From the NCBI GenBank assembly GCA_029204225.1, contig CM055103.1, positions 41,995,368 to 42,059,367 of the forward strand: a stretch of DNA of 64,000 bases, given 5' to 3'. The translations under genes were made by a program, and so were the position numbers. The DNA comes from Diphasiastrum complanatum. Its lineage: Eukaryota > Streptophyta > Lycopodiopsida > Lycopodiales > Lycopodiaceae. Position 1 is the first letter of the stretch. Each line of letters begins with the position of its first letter. A model generated the notes under the pieces. The model worked only from the letters and a program-made list of their open reading frames with translations. It was not told where the DNA came from and did no database searches. Shown piece by piece: positions 1 through 10,453 of the stretch.

Positions 1-729
1 GATCTAGCCTCTCCTGACATTAATTAGCATTCTCAGTAGTTTAAATCTGAATGAGGATCTTGTTCTATGCAGCTTGAATTTTTTTTGAGCGAAAACTATT
101 TTCCGCCTATTTCCGATTAATGTTTCTCTTTCTGACATGAAGTGGAGTTTTGAGTAGTTCAAAGTTTTGTTTCTTTTGCTTCCAATCAGAATAATACCAG
201 AGCCTTTTATCAACCCATGAATTGGAATCTTCACTTCATTTAATCATATATTCAATTTTGTTGAGCGAAATGTCGTGGCTAGAGGCTATACTCCAGCTGC
301 TTCTAGATGGGAGGTACTGTAGAACTCTCTGCAAGAATTATGGCGAGATTTGTCGATAATTGATGACAGGCATCTCGAACAAAAAATTTCTGCTTGTTCA
401 TGCATTTCTTTGTTTATTTTGTTCAGAAAGGAGTAAGTAATCTACAATCGCATTCCTGCTTCTAATTAAATATTATGGGTATCACTTCATTCAAACTTGA
501 AGATTTGTCTTAAGTTTTACCGTTTACTGATTTGTATTAAACTATCAACATATAAATTCTTCAACATATCTCGTTTGCAGAGCCCGAATTGGGCACTTTC
601 TGCTGAATAAAAAATGCTACCAGGACATTCTACTATAAGAATTTCAAGAAATCTAGAAAGTATGCTTAAAGGTACTTTGTGTGAAGATAAAATGACTTAA
701 TATTTTCCCGTGGGAAATGTTTGATCTAG
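1..729. other. Probable intron and upstream part of the CASP-like gene, no exon seen
   Basis: AT-rich sequence with no reading frame that resembles the missing first transmembrane segment of the CASP-like gene downstream. It most likely belongs to an intron of that gene, whose first exon would lie before the window. The small reverse-strand open frame at the very start has no recognisable family. Confidence 0.5.
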
Positions 730-1260
730 GTTCTATGTAGCAGCGAATGCTATTGTTGCGAGCTATTCGGTCTTGCAAGCACTTCGCTCCCTGTTTCTCA
801 TGCTAGCCTCCTTGAGACCCGCGACGAGTAAAGCCTCTGCGTGGACTACATATCTTCTTGATCAGGCACGTTTCTTGAGTTTGTTATTACATCGTTCAAG
901 CATATTAGCTTCTAAGCTCTTTGCATTAGTATATGTTTGAATTTTTCCTTCACAGATGCCATCGTAGTCATGTGATCAATGGATGTGATTGGGTGCATGC
1001 AGGCTCTGGCATATCTGCTTCTGAGCGCTTTGGGAGCATCTTCAGAGGTCGCGTATTTGGCAAAGAAGGGAAATACGAATGTGGGTTGGAACGAGTTATG
1101 CAGCATGTTTGGGCATTATTGCAATCTAGTGGGTGCATCGGTCATCGCAGGTTCTCTCGCGTTCCTTCAGCTTGTGATCATCTCGGGTCTTTCAGCTTAT
1201 CACCTGTTTTATAAGACATATGGAACAGGGACATCCAGCCAGAAGGAAGAGCCCAAGTGA
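730..1260 (+). CDS. CASP-like membrane protein, probably CASPL2 type (last two exons, 5' partial)
   Basis: Two exons are visible, 730-865 and 1003-1260, with a TGA stop at 1258-1260. Exon 730-865 encodes a membrane segment beginning FYVAANAIVASYSVLQ and ends ...TTYLLDQ. Exon 1003-1260 begins ALAYLLLSALGASSEVAYLA (third segment), has the extracellular-loop signature GNTNVGW with conserved cysteines in ELCSMFGHYCN, and a fourth segment around GASVIAGSLAFLQLV, then a short polar tail ending KEEPK. The order and loop cysteines are those of CASP-like (UPF0497/DUF588) four-helix plasma-membrane proteins, which in the family build or mark membrane scaffolds in cell-wall domains. The first helix must be on an upstream exon outside or at the edge of the window. 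The donor after 865 reads GC rather than GT, so the intron would be GC-AG. The subfamily assignment is tentative. Confidence 0.82.
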
Positions 1261-1936
1261 TTCTAGAGCTGCGCTGCATCTGACTTTCCTCTGATGCGTT
1301 TCTTTCTTACGTCTGACAAGGATGGTTAACGGATCTGGTGGCCAACCTTTACAAGTGGTCAATTATAAAACAGACCTTAGCGTTATTTTCATGGACTTCT
1401 GTTCTCATGAGTTTTTCTTCGATTGCTCTTTGCTGTGCATGCGTTGTTATAACCGAGAAAAGTATATAGTACTAATTGCAGCTATGACTATAAGATAAAT
1501 GAAACGTTCCACAGAATCATATAGACACGCAAAATTCCGTTCAACCACTAGAAGAAACTCCAAGAATAAGTACAAACTAGAACATGATAGATAGTGCTGC
1601 TAGTGTTTGGTGTTTCGACATAGTTTTAAGAGAATGTGATGAGTCAAGACTCACGAGAATATCTTATTGTTGGCGTCTGAAACGACGAAACACGTGCTGT
1701 ATGTAGTACTAGTCGCTATATGAGATCACCTCCAATGGTAGCAAGGAAGGCCGCCTTTGCTGCAGCATGTAATGTGCATCCATCCAGCTCTTATACTTGT
1801 TTCTTCACAAATGAGACTCGGACGTTTGTGTAAATGCAAAGGAGTTCATAGTGATAATATTTTCGCTCGAAATGTATAAAACAGCAAATTTCCTATTAAA
1901 AATGTCATTGTGATTCGTGATTGGTTGGAAGAAAGC

Positions 1937-2042
1937 GTTTATTTTCATAACCCAATTGTCTTGAGAGTCTAGACTTTGGTTGCAAGAGTGTTTATTTTCA
2001 TAACCCAATTGTCTTGACAGTTTAGACTATGGTTTTTAGTGG
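1937..2042. repeat. Two-copy tandem repeat, 53-bp period
   Basis: Copies start at 1937 and 1990, each beginning GTTTATTTTCATAACCCAAT. About the first 44 bases are nearly identical and the ends diverge. Looks like a simple local duplication. Confidence 0.8.
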
Positions 2043-2308
2043 TCAACATTTCTTTCTCAAACCTAAATTCAATGTAGGTTTAATTTATGTGCATGGTCGT
2101 GTACATGACAATATCAAAAACATATCTCAATAGATTTTGTGATTGTGGATCTATAATCTTATTATTGCATGATCACTATTGATTGATTTTGTGAATGCTA
2201 TTTGGTTAGCATACATTCTTGCTATCACATTACTTAGCTTAATGCCAATCTAATATGATTGATATAAAATGATATATTTATATTGATGGATTTAATTATT
2301 ATATATTC

Positions 2309-2432
2309 GGTAATGGCCATTGGGAGGGCCATTATCATAAATAATCCGGGACCCGGCAGCGAGTGGAGGAGGTCACGAGCTGCTTGGGGATCGGATTATT
2401 TATGGTAATGGCCCGACTAAATGACCATTACC
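2309..2432. mobile_element. Foldback / MITE-like inverted-repeat element
   Basis: The ends read GGTAATGGCC... and ...GACCATTACC. The inner arms GGCCATTATCATAAATAATC (from about 2328) and its near-perfect complement around 2393-2413 form a long stem around a GC-rich loop. The whole 124 bp can fold into one hairpin. It has no coding capacity. A MITE remnant is the simplest reading; a hairpin small-RNA locus is possible. No target-site duplication is obvious. Confidence 0.65.
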
Positions 2433-2480
2433 TTGCGTAATTGATGTTCGCTCGATTTTTTTCGTTTGATTCACTCGTGA

Positions 2481-2485
<5 letters not shown>

Positions 2486-2549
<64 letters not shown>
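2486..2549. repeat. Compound (CT)n(CA)n microsatellite
   Basis: About 17 CT units followed directly by about 14 CA units. The reverse-strand open frame across it is an artefact of the dinucleotide repeat. Confidence 0.95.
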
Positions 2550-2553
<4 letters not shown>

Positions 2554-3052
2554 CAAACAAATAAAGATACAATAGCCATGGAGTTATGGTATGATAATCC
2601 AAGTTGTTGTTGTGAGGGAGTTTCAAAACCGACCCATGACAACAATTTATGACAAGCAATCAGAGCAAATGGCAGCCATATTACCATGGCAACCTTTCTA
2701 CAAGCATGAGTTTATGTGGCCATTCACAACATCGTATTGTTGGTTCCAACCCATTGCTATTGCGTACAATCTCTTTAGCCCATGATTTGGATTTGTGCCA
2801 AGGATTCCTCTAAATTTGCTAGTTTTAGACTCTTGACTTCATCACTGATTTCATTTGGGTCTCCAGTATATCACGACTTTAAAGTCGGATCTCAAGTTTG
2901 TCTAGATTAGTATGTTTGAATAAATGTATATATTTTTATTTATATAGATTTTAAATGTTTAATGATTTTTACAGCATCTCAGTACATATCTTCCATAATG
3001 TTTCTTATAGAAGAAAATTGCATCAAGTTTTTGACATGCTGTCTTCATTGGT

Positions 3053-3144
3053 CTTTAGTATAAGTATCAATCCAAAATGTAGTGTTGTCTACACTGGACT
3101 TTAGTATAAGTATCAATCCAAAATGCAGTGTTGTCATTGATAAC
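3053..3144. repeat. Two-copy tandem repeat, 46-bp period
   Basis: CTTTAGTATAAGTATCAATC occurs at 3053 and again at 3099, and the rest of each unit is almost identical (AAAATGTAGTGTTGTC against AAAATGCAGTGTTGTC). Confidence 0.8.
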
Positions 3145-4526
3145 TTGTCCCAGTTTGATGAGTTTTGCTCTTGCAAGACATGGAAGCTTGGAGAATAAGG
3201 TTGTTTCTTTTCTTCACAAGCGGCTAGTGTTGGTTGATTTTGACGAATTTCCAAGATACTCGGCCAAAGCAACCCAAGAGCACCTCTCACCTTAGACCGA
3301 GGAGGTCTTTGAGAAGGCGAGATGGATGAAGACTGAGAGCCGAGAAATACTAGTTTAGAAGTACAAGCAAGAACTGTGTAAGCCTCATGGTGAATCTCAA
3401 AAAATGGAATAATCATGTAGGAACTAGTATTTCTAAGCTAAGGTAATAAATGCAAGTCGACCCCTCTTAAAGAAAATAGAGTGAGCCACCTTTTGATGGT
3501 GACCTCTAGTGGAGAGCATAATTTCATTTGTAATTTGTGAAATGTGGAAATGCCACTAGGATGCCACCTAAAAAGCTCTCTTGTTTATTTAAGAGACTCA
3601 CCCGTTGTAGAATAGAGCTTTTTGTGTAATGCATCTATTCCATGTCCAAATGAGAAGAGCCTCCACGAGTTTGGTGCATTCTTTGAGCTCCTTGATCATG
3701 ATTGTTTTCTTGAGTGATTCTCTTATGATCATGCCCTTCCATCCCTTTGTGTGTGGTTGTGGATTTTCGTGGTGGATTAGTTTTTTTGCTTTCATAGATT
3801 AATGTAGATTTTAACATTCAAGTAAACTAAATAGGCTGAATTTGTGGTGTAGATCTTGCATATTCTAGACATTCCAGTTTTTTATGTTCTTGGGTTGTCC
3901 AAGAATCAAGAAATGAGTGTTCCTTGATCCTTGGACTTTCAAAATGCTGTTAGATTAGTTTCTTGTTTCTTGTTTCAGTTTTGTGGATTAATACGTGTGT
4001 AGAATAGTTTAATGTTTAGGATCTTATTCAAGTTTGTTTTTGCAACATTAAAGTAGGATTTCATTGTTCAACGGATCTGCACATTGATTTTATGATTGAA
4101 CGCTCTGGCATGTATGATTTGTTGTCTATGCATGTGCATTTAGTTCAAGAGTGACCTTCTTTGGTATCCTCTGATAGGCATGAAACTTAGAAACGTTGTT
4201 ACTTCCCTTCTGCCTGAGATGGGCATTGAACAAAACATTAACATTCCAAAATTACGCCCAAGAAGCCAGAAAACATCTGTAAGAAGAAGACAAAAGTAAA
4301 GAAGCTAGCACACTGATTCTCTAGAGCAGGAAATCAGTAAACAGCTAGAGCTCAGGACAAGAAATTCAAAACAACCCAAATTGTCAATTTCTGATATGTG
4401 ATTCGGTACAAGGAGGAAAAGTTAAAACACGTAGATTTATGGTCATCAGGAACATTGTATTCTATTGATCCATATTCATTGCAACATCCGGATTTTTGGT
4501 GAGTCAATTAATAATCTATATGTGTC

Positions 4527-4943
4527 ATGGCCAAAAATGGCCTTTTGGGTTACTGTGATAATTTGATGCTCTATGGGAATGCACATTCAATGCAAAGAAT
4601 ACATTATTTGGAAGAGGAATTAAGGAAAATATCAAAGGAATGCGAACAAAAATCTACAAAGTTGAAAACTTGTTTGGAAGAAAATGAGACGTTCAAGAAG
4701 GAGATCCAAACGTTGAAATTTTTTTTGCGTCATTTTGCAACTAATAATAATGAGATAAAAACTGCATTTCAATCCATGCGTGTCTCATATTTGTCTCTTG
4801 TTAAAGATATGGATGTGCTCAACAAAAAGGTCAGAAGCAACAAGAGGAAAAGACTGGTAACCAAGGATATATGTGATCCATTATCCAGATCGGTCATCGA
4901 AAAAGACGAATTCGTACATTCAACTAAGTTACAACTTAATTAG
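4527..4943 (+). CDS. Unrecognised 138-residue ORF with coiled-coil character
   Basis: ATG-initiated frame (CATGGCC context) encoding a charged protein rich in Lys and Glu. Residues about 25-65 (LEEELRKISKECEQKSTKLK onward) have the spacing expected of a coiled coil, and a basic stretch RSNKRKR follows near residue 103. I recognise no domain. It lies directly upstream of a dispersed repeat with a TATA-like box, so it could be a remnant of a retroelement gag or an exon of an unrelated gene rather than a stand-alone gene. No intron signals or homology can be judged from sequence alone. Confidence 0.3.
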   Translation: MAKNGLLGYCDNLMLYGNAHSMQRIHYLEEELRKISKECEQKSTKLKTCLEENETFKKEIQTLKFFLRHFATNNNEIKTAFQSMRVSYLSLVKDMDVLNKKVRSNKRKRLVTKDICDPLSRSVIEKDEFVHSTKLQLN

Positions 4944-5024
4944 TTAAATATTGCTTGAACTTTTTGATTCAATTATAATCACTAGTTTTGTTATTAAATA
5001 TTAATTTCAACTTTCTGTTGATAT

Positions 5025-5370
5025 TTGAGACCAACTTTATATTAGAATTAGAGTTTGACTTTTCAAAGTTAATTAGTCTAAATTTCATTTGAATAAACAC
5101 TTTTTGAAAGTGTGGGAAAGCTAAAGGTCGAGTTTGAGTAGATTCAAATTTAAATGTTGGGTACATTGAATCTAGACCCAAAAATAATAGGGTTTACATT
5201 TTGGAGGGAAAGCCAAGTGGCCAAATAGGGTTTGGACCTGTTATAAAAGGATGTAACTCGTGGGCAAATCTTCTCTCTTCTTTATCTCATGTCATGCTTA
5301 TACATGGTTCTCTTCGGTTTTACTATCCATTGGTGCACTATACTTGTGATATCTTGCAATTCTATGTGTA
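5025..5370 (+). repeat. Dispersed repeat, LTR-like, copy 1
   Basis: This block is the reverse complement, with scattered mismatches, of 13371-13715. Shared pieces include TTTTTGAAAGTGTGGGAAAG, GGGTACATTGAATCTAGACC and GCCAAGTGGCCAAATAGGGT. It holds a TATA-like TTATAAAAGG near 5240, as an LTR promoter would. No TG...CA ends or target duplication could be fixed. Confidence 0.7.
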
Positions 5371-6036
5371 CATGTCTATAACCAAAAAAGTTTATATTTT
5401 TTCAGCTATGAAGGAAGTAATAGTTCATACTTGTAGTTTACATAAAGTTTGGATGGATTGTAATGCTGGAAACATTCTTGTAAGACTGAGCACCATAAAT
5501 TAATGGTAGATAAGACACTGTTAATATTCTCAACAAAGTACTTTGGATAAAGTGAATTTTGGACATTCATCCATAAGCTTGATAACTGCAAAGTTTTTGG
5601 CAACACTCCATAAAGTATGCAAGCTTTACTATGTGAAATATAGTAACAGATTTTAAGAAAGCTTGGTATAGTAACAAGCTATAAATGGTTTGCTTGAAAA
5701 AAAAAAACTTCGTAAAGATGTTTTGGAGATCCGCCACCTGCAACGAAAACAGATTTCAGAAGAACTTTTTTGTTTTCTACTTTTCTAGATTTTGTATTTC
5801 ACACGGCTAAATAAGAACACTGATTTCTTTTCAGAAACCAAGTAGTGGTGACACCATCATTTGATTTGATGGTGGCTGCCTACACGTAAGTTCACTGGCA
5901 AATTCTGGCAGGTGGTCTTCGAGAAATTAGAGACCACATTAAGTCTAGGGTATTATATTAAAAAAAAAAGATCTGCAAACAAATATCCAGGCCACACATG
6001 TTGACGCGCTCATCCTAGTGTGGATCAGTGGCCCCT

Positions 6037-6087
<51 letters not shown>

Positions 6088-7255
6088 TCACATTATTGCT
6101 ATTTTTTGTTCCCTAAAAAAATTCTAAAAGATTAAAAAAAAACTACGCTCCTCTCTCTCGCACCCCTTCTCTATCGCGCTCCTTTGCTTTAAATTTGTCT
6201 CTCTCTCTCTTTAGAAGGTTCTCCTTCTCTCTCTAGATGGTTCTCTTTCTAGAAGGTTCTCTTTCTCCCACTTTGCAACGCTTTTCAATTGCCCTTCAAA
6301 AAAAAATTAGGACAGACGTGGCCCAATGAAAATGCTAGAATCACGTTTTCTCCAGCACTGCTCACATTCTCTCTCAGGTTGCTTGCCGCCATTCCCTCCT
6401 GTTGACAACTTGATTATCAATTGTGGCTTTTGGGTTTACATGGCACCCGAGGCTTGTTAGGGAGGAAGTTCAGGACGGGGGAGGCGTAGTCAATCAGTTT
6501 GTTTTTTTAATTTTTTTTCCAATCCACATTTGAGTGGCTTGTAGAGTTAATGGGTTTCTGATTTTTAATGGCAGTTGTTAGTTGTTAAACGATATTTTTT
6601 AATTCGATTATCATTCTATTTATTTGCCTACATACTTTCAAGTTTATCGGTATAATTTTTAAAAGCACATATTGTCATAAAAATGAAATTTTTATGAATA
6701 TTGCTTTTATATAAACAATTATACCCGGAATCATTTTGTAAATAATGAAATATTTTTGTTTTTTCCTAGGCTGGCATGACAATTGATGAAGTTTCCGTTA
6801 TGCGGGGACGACTTTCCTTGTTCACCAGAAATTTGCCCGGTTTCACCGATGGGGTGACCCGCTTGACTCAAACTCATTGCTTCACACCTTAAGCTAGGCA
6901 ATCTTGGAACTTCATCAAAGTAATAAACAAAGAGATAATCAGACGCAAAACTTGTTTAACCAATTGCAAATACTTAATTCACACAACTTGGGCTATTTAT
7001 CGAATGTTTTCACCGGTGGAAAAATATGGGGCTTGGCATTTTGCGATTGAATTTCTTGTGAGTTTCTTTATTGCCATGAGTCAATACAAAGATAGCACAT
7101 GGTGTGCTATCTTTTTTATGCCACTACTTGAATGCTTATTAATAAGAATTGTGGTTTGGCGCATAGTTAAAACTCCCATAATGAAATCCCAAAATTAAAA
7201 AAATTTGAAGTTAAAAAACATTTTTAGCCTTGTGCTACAAACAGAAATTTTTATT
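5371..7255. other. Gene-free, AT-rich stretch with a CT microsatellite
   Basis: No supported gene. It contains a (CT)n tract at 6038-6084 and several shorter CT runs to about 6270, and AT-rich sequence beyond. Small open frames have no recognisable features. Confidence 0.55.
6038..6084. repeat. (CT)n microsatellite
   Basis: About 23 uninterrupted CT units. Confidence 0.95.
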
Positions 7256-7436
7256 TTGACTGAATCACTTGGCACGCCGGATTGCCAAGTGATTCAATTT
7301 TTTTTTTTTTGTCCTGGCAACCCACCACTAGTAGCACCAGTGTGCTATGGTAGTGGGCTACCAAGGCAAAAAAAAAAAAAAAAAAAAAATCCTAAATCAC
7401 TTGGCATGCCAGTGGCATGCCAAGTGATTCAGTCAA
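7256..7436. mobile_element. MITE-like element with 19-bp terminal inverted repeats
   Basis: Left end TTGACTGAATCACTTGGCA (7256-7274) and right end TGCCAAGTGATTCAGTCAA (7418-7436) are perfect inverted repeats. Each end also carries an inner inverted copy of the CACTTGGCA motif, so each end is itself a small palindrome. The interior has a further inverted pair (CCCACCACTA / TAGTGGG) and two homopolymer runs. No coding capacity. Confidence 0.7.
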
Positions 7437-7439
7437 TTT

Positions 7440-8060
7440 TTTTAATTATTTTTACACTTGGGCTCCTTGTGGTCCCTTGCGGTCTAGCCCACTACTAGGG
7501 ACCACAAGGAGCCTTATTGTGGTCCCTTGCGGTGGCCCAACGGACCACAAGAGCCTTCTTGCAGTCCGGCCCACCCACAAGGGGCCACAAAGAGGCTCCT
7601 TGCGGTTCCTTGGGCCACCGCAAGGAGCCTTCTTGCGGTCCCTTGGCTCCTTTTGGTACCTTGGGGTGGGCTCCTTATGGTTCGTTGGGTTGGGTACCCT
7701 AAACCCTAAACCCTAAACCCTAAACCCTAAACCCTAAACCCTAAACCATGAGAGACCACAAGGAGTCTTCTTGTATTGGTCCTTATCACAAGGGACCGCA
7801 AGGAGGCTCCTTGTGGTCTTGTGCGGTCGGGGCAAAGAGCCTCCTTGCGGTGCCTTGTGCCACTGCAAGGGACCACAAGGAGGCTCTTGCGGTCCAGCCC
7901 ACCGCAAGGGACCGCAAGAAGGCTCCTTGTGGTCTAGCCCACCACAAGAAGGCTCCTTGCGGTTTTCTACGGTGGCTGGACCGCACGGAACCACAAGGAG
8001 CCTTCTTGCAGTTTCTTGTGTTCATAGCCTTCTTGGGCTTCACCTGGCCATGAGATTGGA
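7440..8060. repeat. CACAAGG/CCTTGTGG-rich repeat cluster around a telomere-repeat tract
   Basis: Many variants of CACAAGGAGCCTTCTTG and GGTCCCTTGCGGT occur in both orientations every 20-40 bp, making most of the block a set of short palindromes. Because the block is GC-rich it has open frames in all six frames with the same repetitive peptides. These are not genes. The block is split by the telomere-type tract at 7697-7745. Confidence 0.8.
7697..7745. repeat. Interstitial telomeric repeat, seven perfect CCCTAAA units
   Basis: Seven uninterrupted CCCTAAA units (Arabidopsis-type plant telomere repeat, C-rich strand on +). Sequence continues on both sides, so this is internal, not a chromosome end. 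Confidence 0.93.
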
Positions 8061-8254
8061 CCTAGCCCTGGACCTAGCATATGCACCAGGCCCTAGCCCT
8101 AGACTTGGTCCTCCCAAAAGTCCCAGCGGCCTACATTTGCTAGCATGCCATGTGCTATGAAATTTCGCAAGCAAAATACGAAGAAAACTCACAAAACTCA
8201 CAGATGATTTACTCATAGAATGTCAAAACCCGAAAAAAATTTAAGCATCCTAAA

Positions 8255-8760
8255 GTTGTAAAAGAGTGGATGAATCGTTGGTCTAGTTACCTTAGCTTGC
8301 ACAACGTCCCACTCCTCTCAAAACTGGCAACATGGGCTGGATTCCTAGAGGAATTTCATAAGAAGTTTTTTGTATTGATGATTCTAGAATGTGTATTCTT
8401 TTTATCAACCGCCAAATGGGTAGCCGAGAATTGGACATGTATGTCCAAGGTTTTTGGATTGTTTGGCCAAGGTGCCACTCTTCAATCAGAAATTGGCACA
8501 GTGGAAAGTCACTTATGGATTCTCGGCCAATTACTGAAATGAGTGCAAACGGAATGTCCTCCACACATTGGAAGACGCTATCCGTGTAGCTAAAGCCTAC
8601 GATAGCACCGTGGTCACCTTTCAGAAGAGTATGCAACCTAAAACTGAAAAGCCAAAAAATAATAAGAGAAGAAATTGTTTTTTGACGAATTGGAAGTTGT
8701 TGTGTATCAGCACAAGAAGAAGAAAAACAAGAGGAAGCTCCTTGTAAAGTGCTGGATTAT
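8255..8760 (+). pseudogene. Decayed gypsy-type gag fragment
   Basis: Pieces in shifting frames match the layout of a Ty3/gypsy gag: ATWAGFLEEFHKKFF (the SWxxFxxxFxxxFF motif), then, after frameshifts, a segment HTLEDAIRVAKAYDST typical of the gag C-terminal helix, then a basic run KKKNKRK. Several stops interrupt it. No LTR is visible next to it. Confidence 0.6.
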
Positions 8761-8825
8761 TCTACTATTGGAGTGATTCAACCGAATAATCGATCTTTAA
8801 TCTTCATCCACTTTATTATCCAATT

Positions 8826-9705
8826 CTATAGTTTTATTCGTGTTTCTACATAGTCTACAGAAATACTCGAGAATCGCTCAATAGGTGGCTCCGACATATC
8901 GGACATCATCCGACATATTGACGTCCTTGACAATGGATGGTTAATTTCGCATTGTGAATACGAGGGATCAAATGTCGATGGATCCCCTCGATGTGGACAT
9001 TCAACACGACGATGTTTTCCTCTGTATCCATAGCACCTAACTGAGTGCAGTATGCCATCACCTCTAAGTTGATAGACATACACCGGTAATAGATGCCCCT
9101 TGGGACTTTTCACAAAGTAGACTGGTAGGCTATTATGGTCCTCCATTGAGTTCAGTGACATGCAAGATGATATGACCAATACTTTCACCATGTCATTGGT
9201 TGTAGAAGAAACTCGTGATCTTGATGGATCAATCTGACATCCATCCTTCGGATGAGCTCCTTGTCGGCTTGATTTTGCTTCTGACCGTTGAATCCTTGGA
9301 TCTTGATCTTCTGCTGCTCGATCTGCTACCTGACTCTACTGCACTTAGTTGTTTTGCATAGGGTTTCATTCTTGCTGGATCATCACTCGTTTCTGACTCT
9401 TGTTCTTCTGATTCCCCATCTGATGATTCATTAAAAAGATACGGAAAATCCATCATCCCATGTGAGAGTTCCATCATGGTAGCATCCTTACAGAGTTGTG
9501 CAAGTGACGCATAGGATGCTAATTCTGCCATACCAGATTTGATCTTTTTGGGCAGTCCAGCATAATATTTTGCCATGATGATCTGTTCAAGAATCAGACA
9601 ATCTTTCACTAGATGGAAGATCCGATAGGTGTAGTCTCGGATGGTTCCATTCTTGAAATATTTGGGATGAAAGATTGTAAAGGGATTGACACCCCTATGG
9701 AGCAT
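8826..9705 (-). pseudogene. Two minus-strand ORFs of an unidentified element
   Basis: Reading right to left, the frame 9705-9229 (158 codons) has a hydrophobic/basic N-terminal half (AKYYAGLPKKIKSGMAELAS), an acidic patch (SSDGESEEQESETSDD) and a Ser/Arg-rich tail (SGSRSSSRRSRSKDSTVRSK). It is followed by a second frame, 9191-8826 (121 codons), containing VYFVKSPKGHLLPVYVYQLR. The acidic-then-basic tail resembles capsid/gag-like proteins of reverse-transcribing elements, but I recognise no domain. The right edge abuts a copia fragment on the other strand near 9650, so the block was truncated there. Confidence 0.35.
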
Positions 9706-10446
9706 GGTGTAAAAGTTTCTAATGAAGGTGATGAAGCATCATTTGAGGACATCACACTTTTTAGAAAGCTTATAGGCTCCTTAATCTGTTTGACAATCAC
9801 TAGACCAGATTTGAGTTATTGTGTAAGCAAGTTGAGTCAACATATGCAAGGTCCTTTAGTTCATCATTGGAAAAGTGCCATTTGAGTGCTTAGATACATC
9901 TCTTCTACTAGATTTTTTGGCATTCTCTATCAAGGATCTAATTTGCACTTGAGGGCATACTCGGATTCAGATTTTGCAGGTGACAAGATGGATAGGAAAT
10001 CCACAAGTGCATTTGCTACTTTCCTTTGTGGAGGAGTGATATCTTGGCTTTCCAAAAAGCAAAATACTATCTCACTTTCCTCTTGTGAAGCTGAGTACAA
10101 AGCATTGATATCAACAACAAAAGAACTCCTCTGGCTAAGAAGTCTTTTGGAAGAGCTTCACGTGATCAAGGCCAAGGAGATCCCTTGCATCTATTGTGAT
10201 AATCAAGCATCACAACAAATTGCTACAAATCCTTTCTTCCATGCTAGAACAAAGCATATCAAGATAACACATCATTTTGTAAGGGAGAAAGTGCAATTCA
10301 AGGAGGTTCAACTTCTTCATGTACCATCATCCAAGTGTATTGCTGATATCTTAACCAAGCATTTGCCAAAGGATTCATTTTTTAAGTTAAGATTTGCATG
10401 TGGTATTGTAGATAGATGTACATTGGATTTACCAAGTTGGAATTGA
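9650..10446 (+). pseudogene. Ty1-copia pol 3' end: RT C-terminus and RNase H
   Basis: The frame carries copia signatures in order: CKGIDTPME, RKLIGSLICLTITRPDLSY (end of RT), then RNase H with AYSDSDFAGD, SLSSCEAEYKAL, CDNQASQQIATNPFFHARTK and DILTKHLPKDSFF. An in-frame TGA at 9883-9885 breaks it after KSAI, so it is dead. The stop after PSWN is followed at once by a purine tract (GAGGAGGAG) and the 3' LTR. Everything 5' of the RT C-terminus is missing. It is similar to the copia fragment at 18373-20200 and may be the same family. Confidence 0.85.
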
Positions 10447-10453
10447 GGAGGAG

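Larger units (their letters stand above)
1261..4526. other. Gene-free stretch downstream of the CASP-like gene
   Basis: Starts with the probable 3' UTR of the CASP-like gene, then AT-rich sequence with two short tandem duplications, a foldback element and a compound microsatellite listed separately. Open frames here are short and resemble no protein family. I see no further gene. Confidence 0.6.

Noticed and set aside
869-870. Canonical GT donor for the CASP-like intron
   Set aside because: Using it with the acceptor at 1001-1002 breaks the conserved LLDQ-ALAYLLL frame.
2471-2659. Reverse ORF with CVCVCV and RERERE runs
   Set aside because: It is the (CT)n(CA)n microsatellite read in frame.
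7697-7745. Chromosome end
   Set aside because: Only seven telomere units, with complex sequence continuing on both sides.
7417-8160. Overlapping ORFs in all frames with Gly/Pro/Cys-rich peptides
   Set aside because: They are translations of the GC-rich CACAAGG repeat cluster. Opposite strands give the same kind of peptide.
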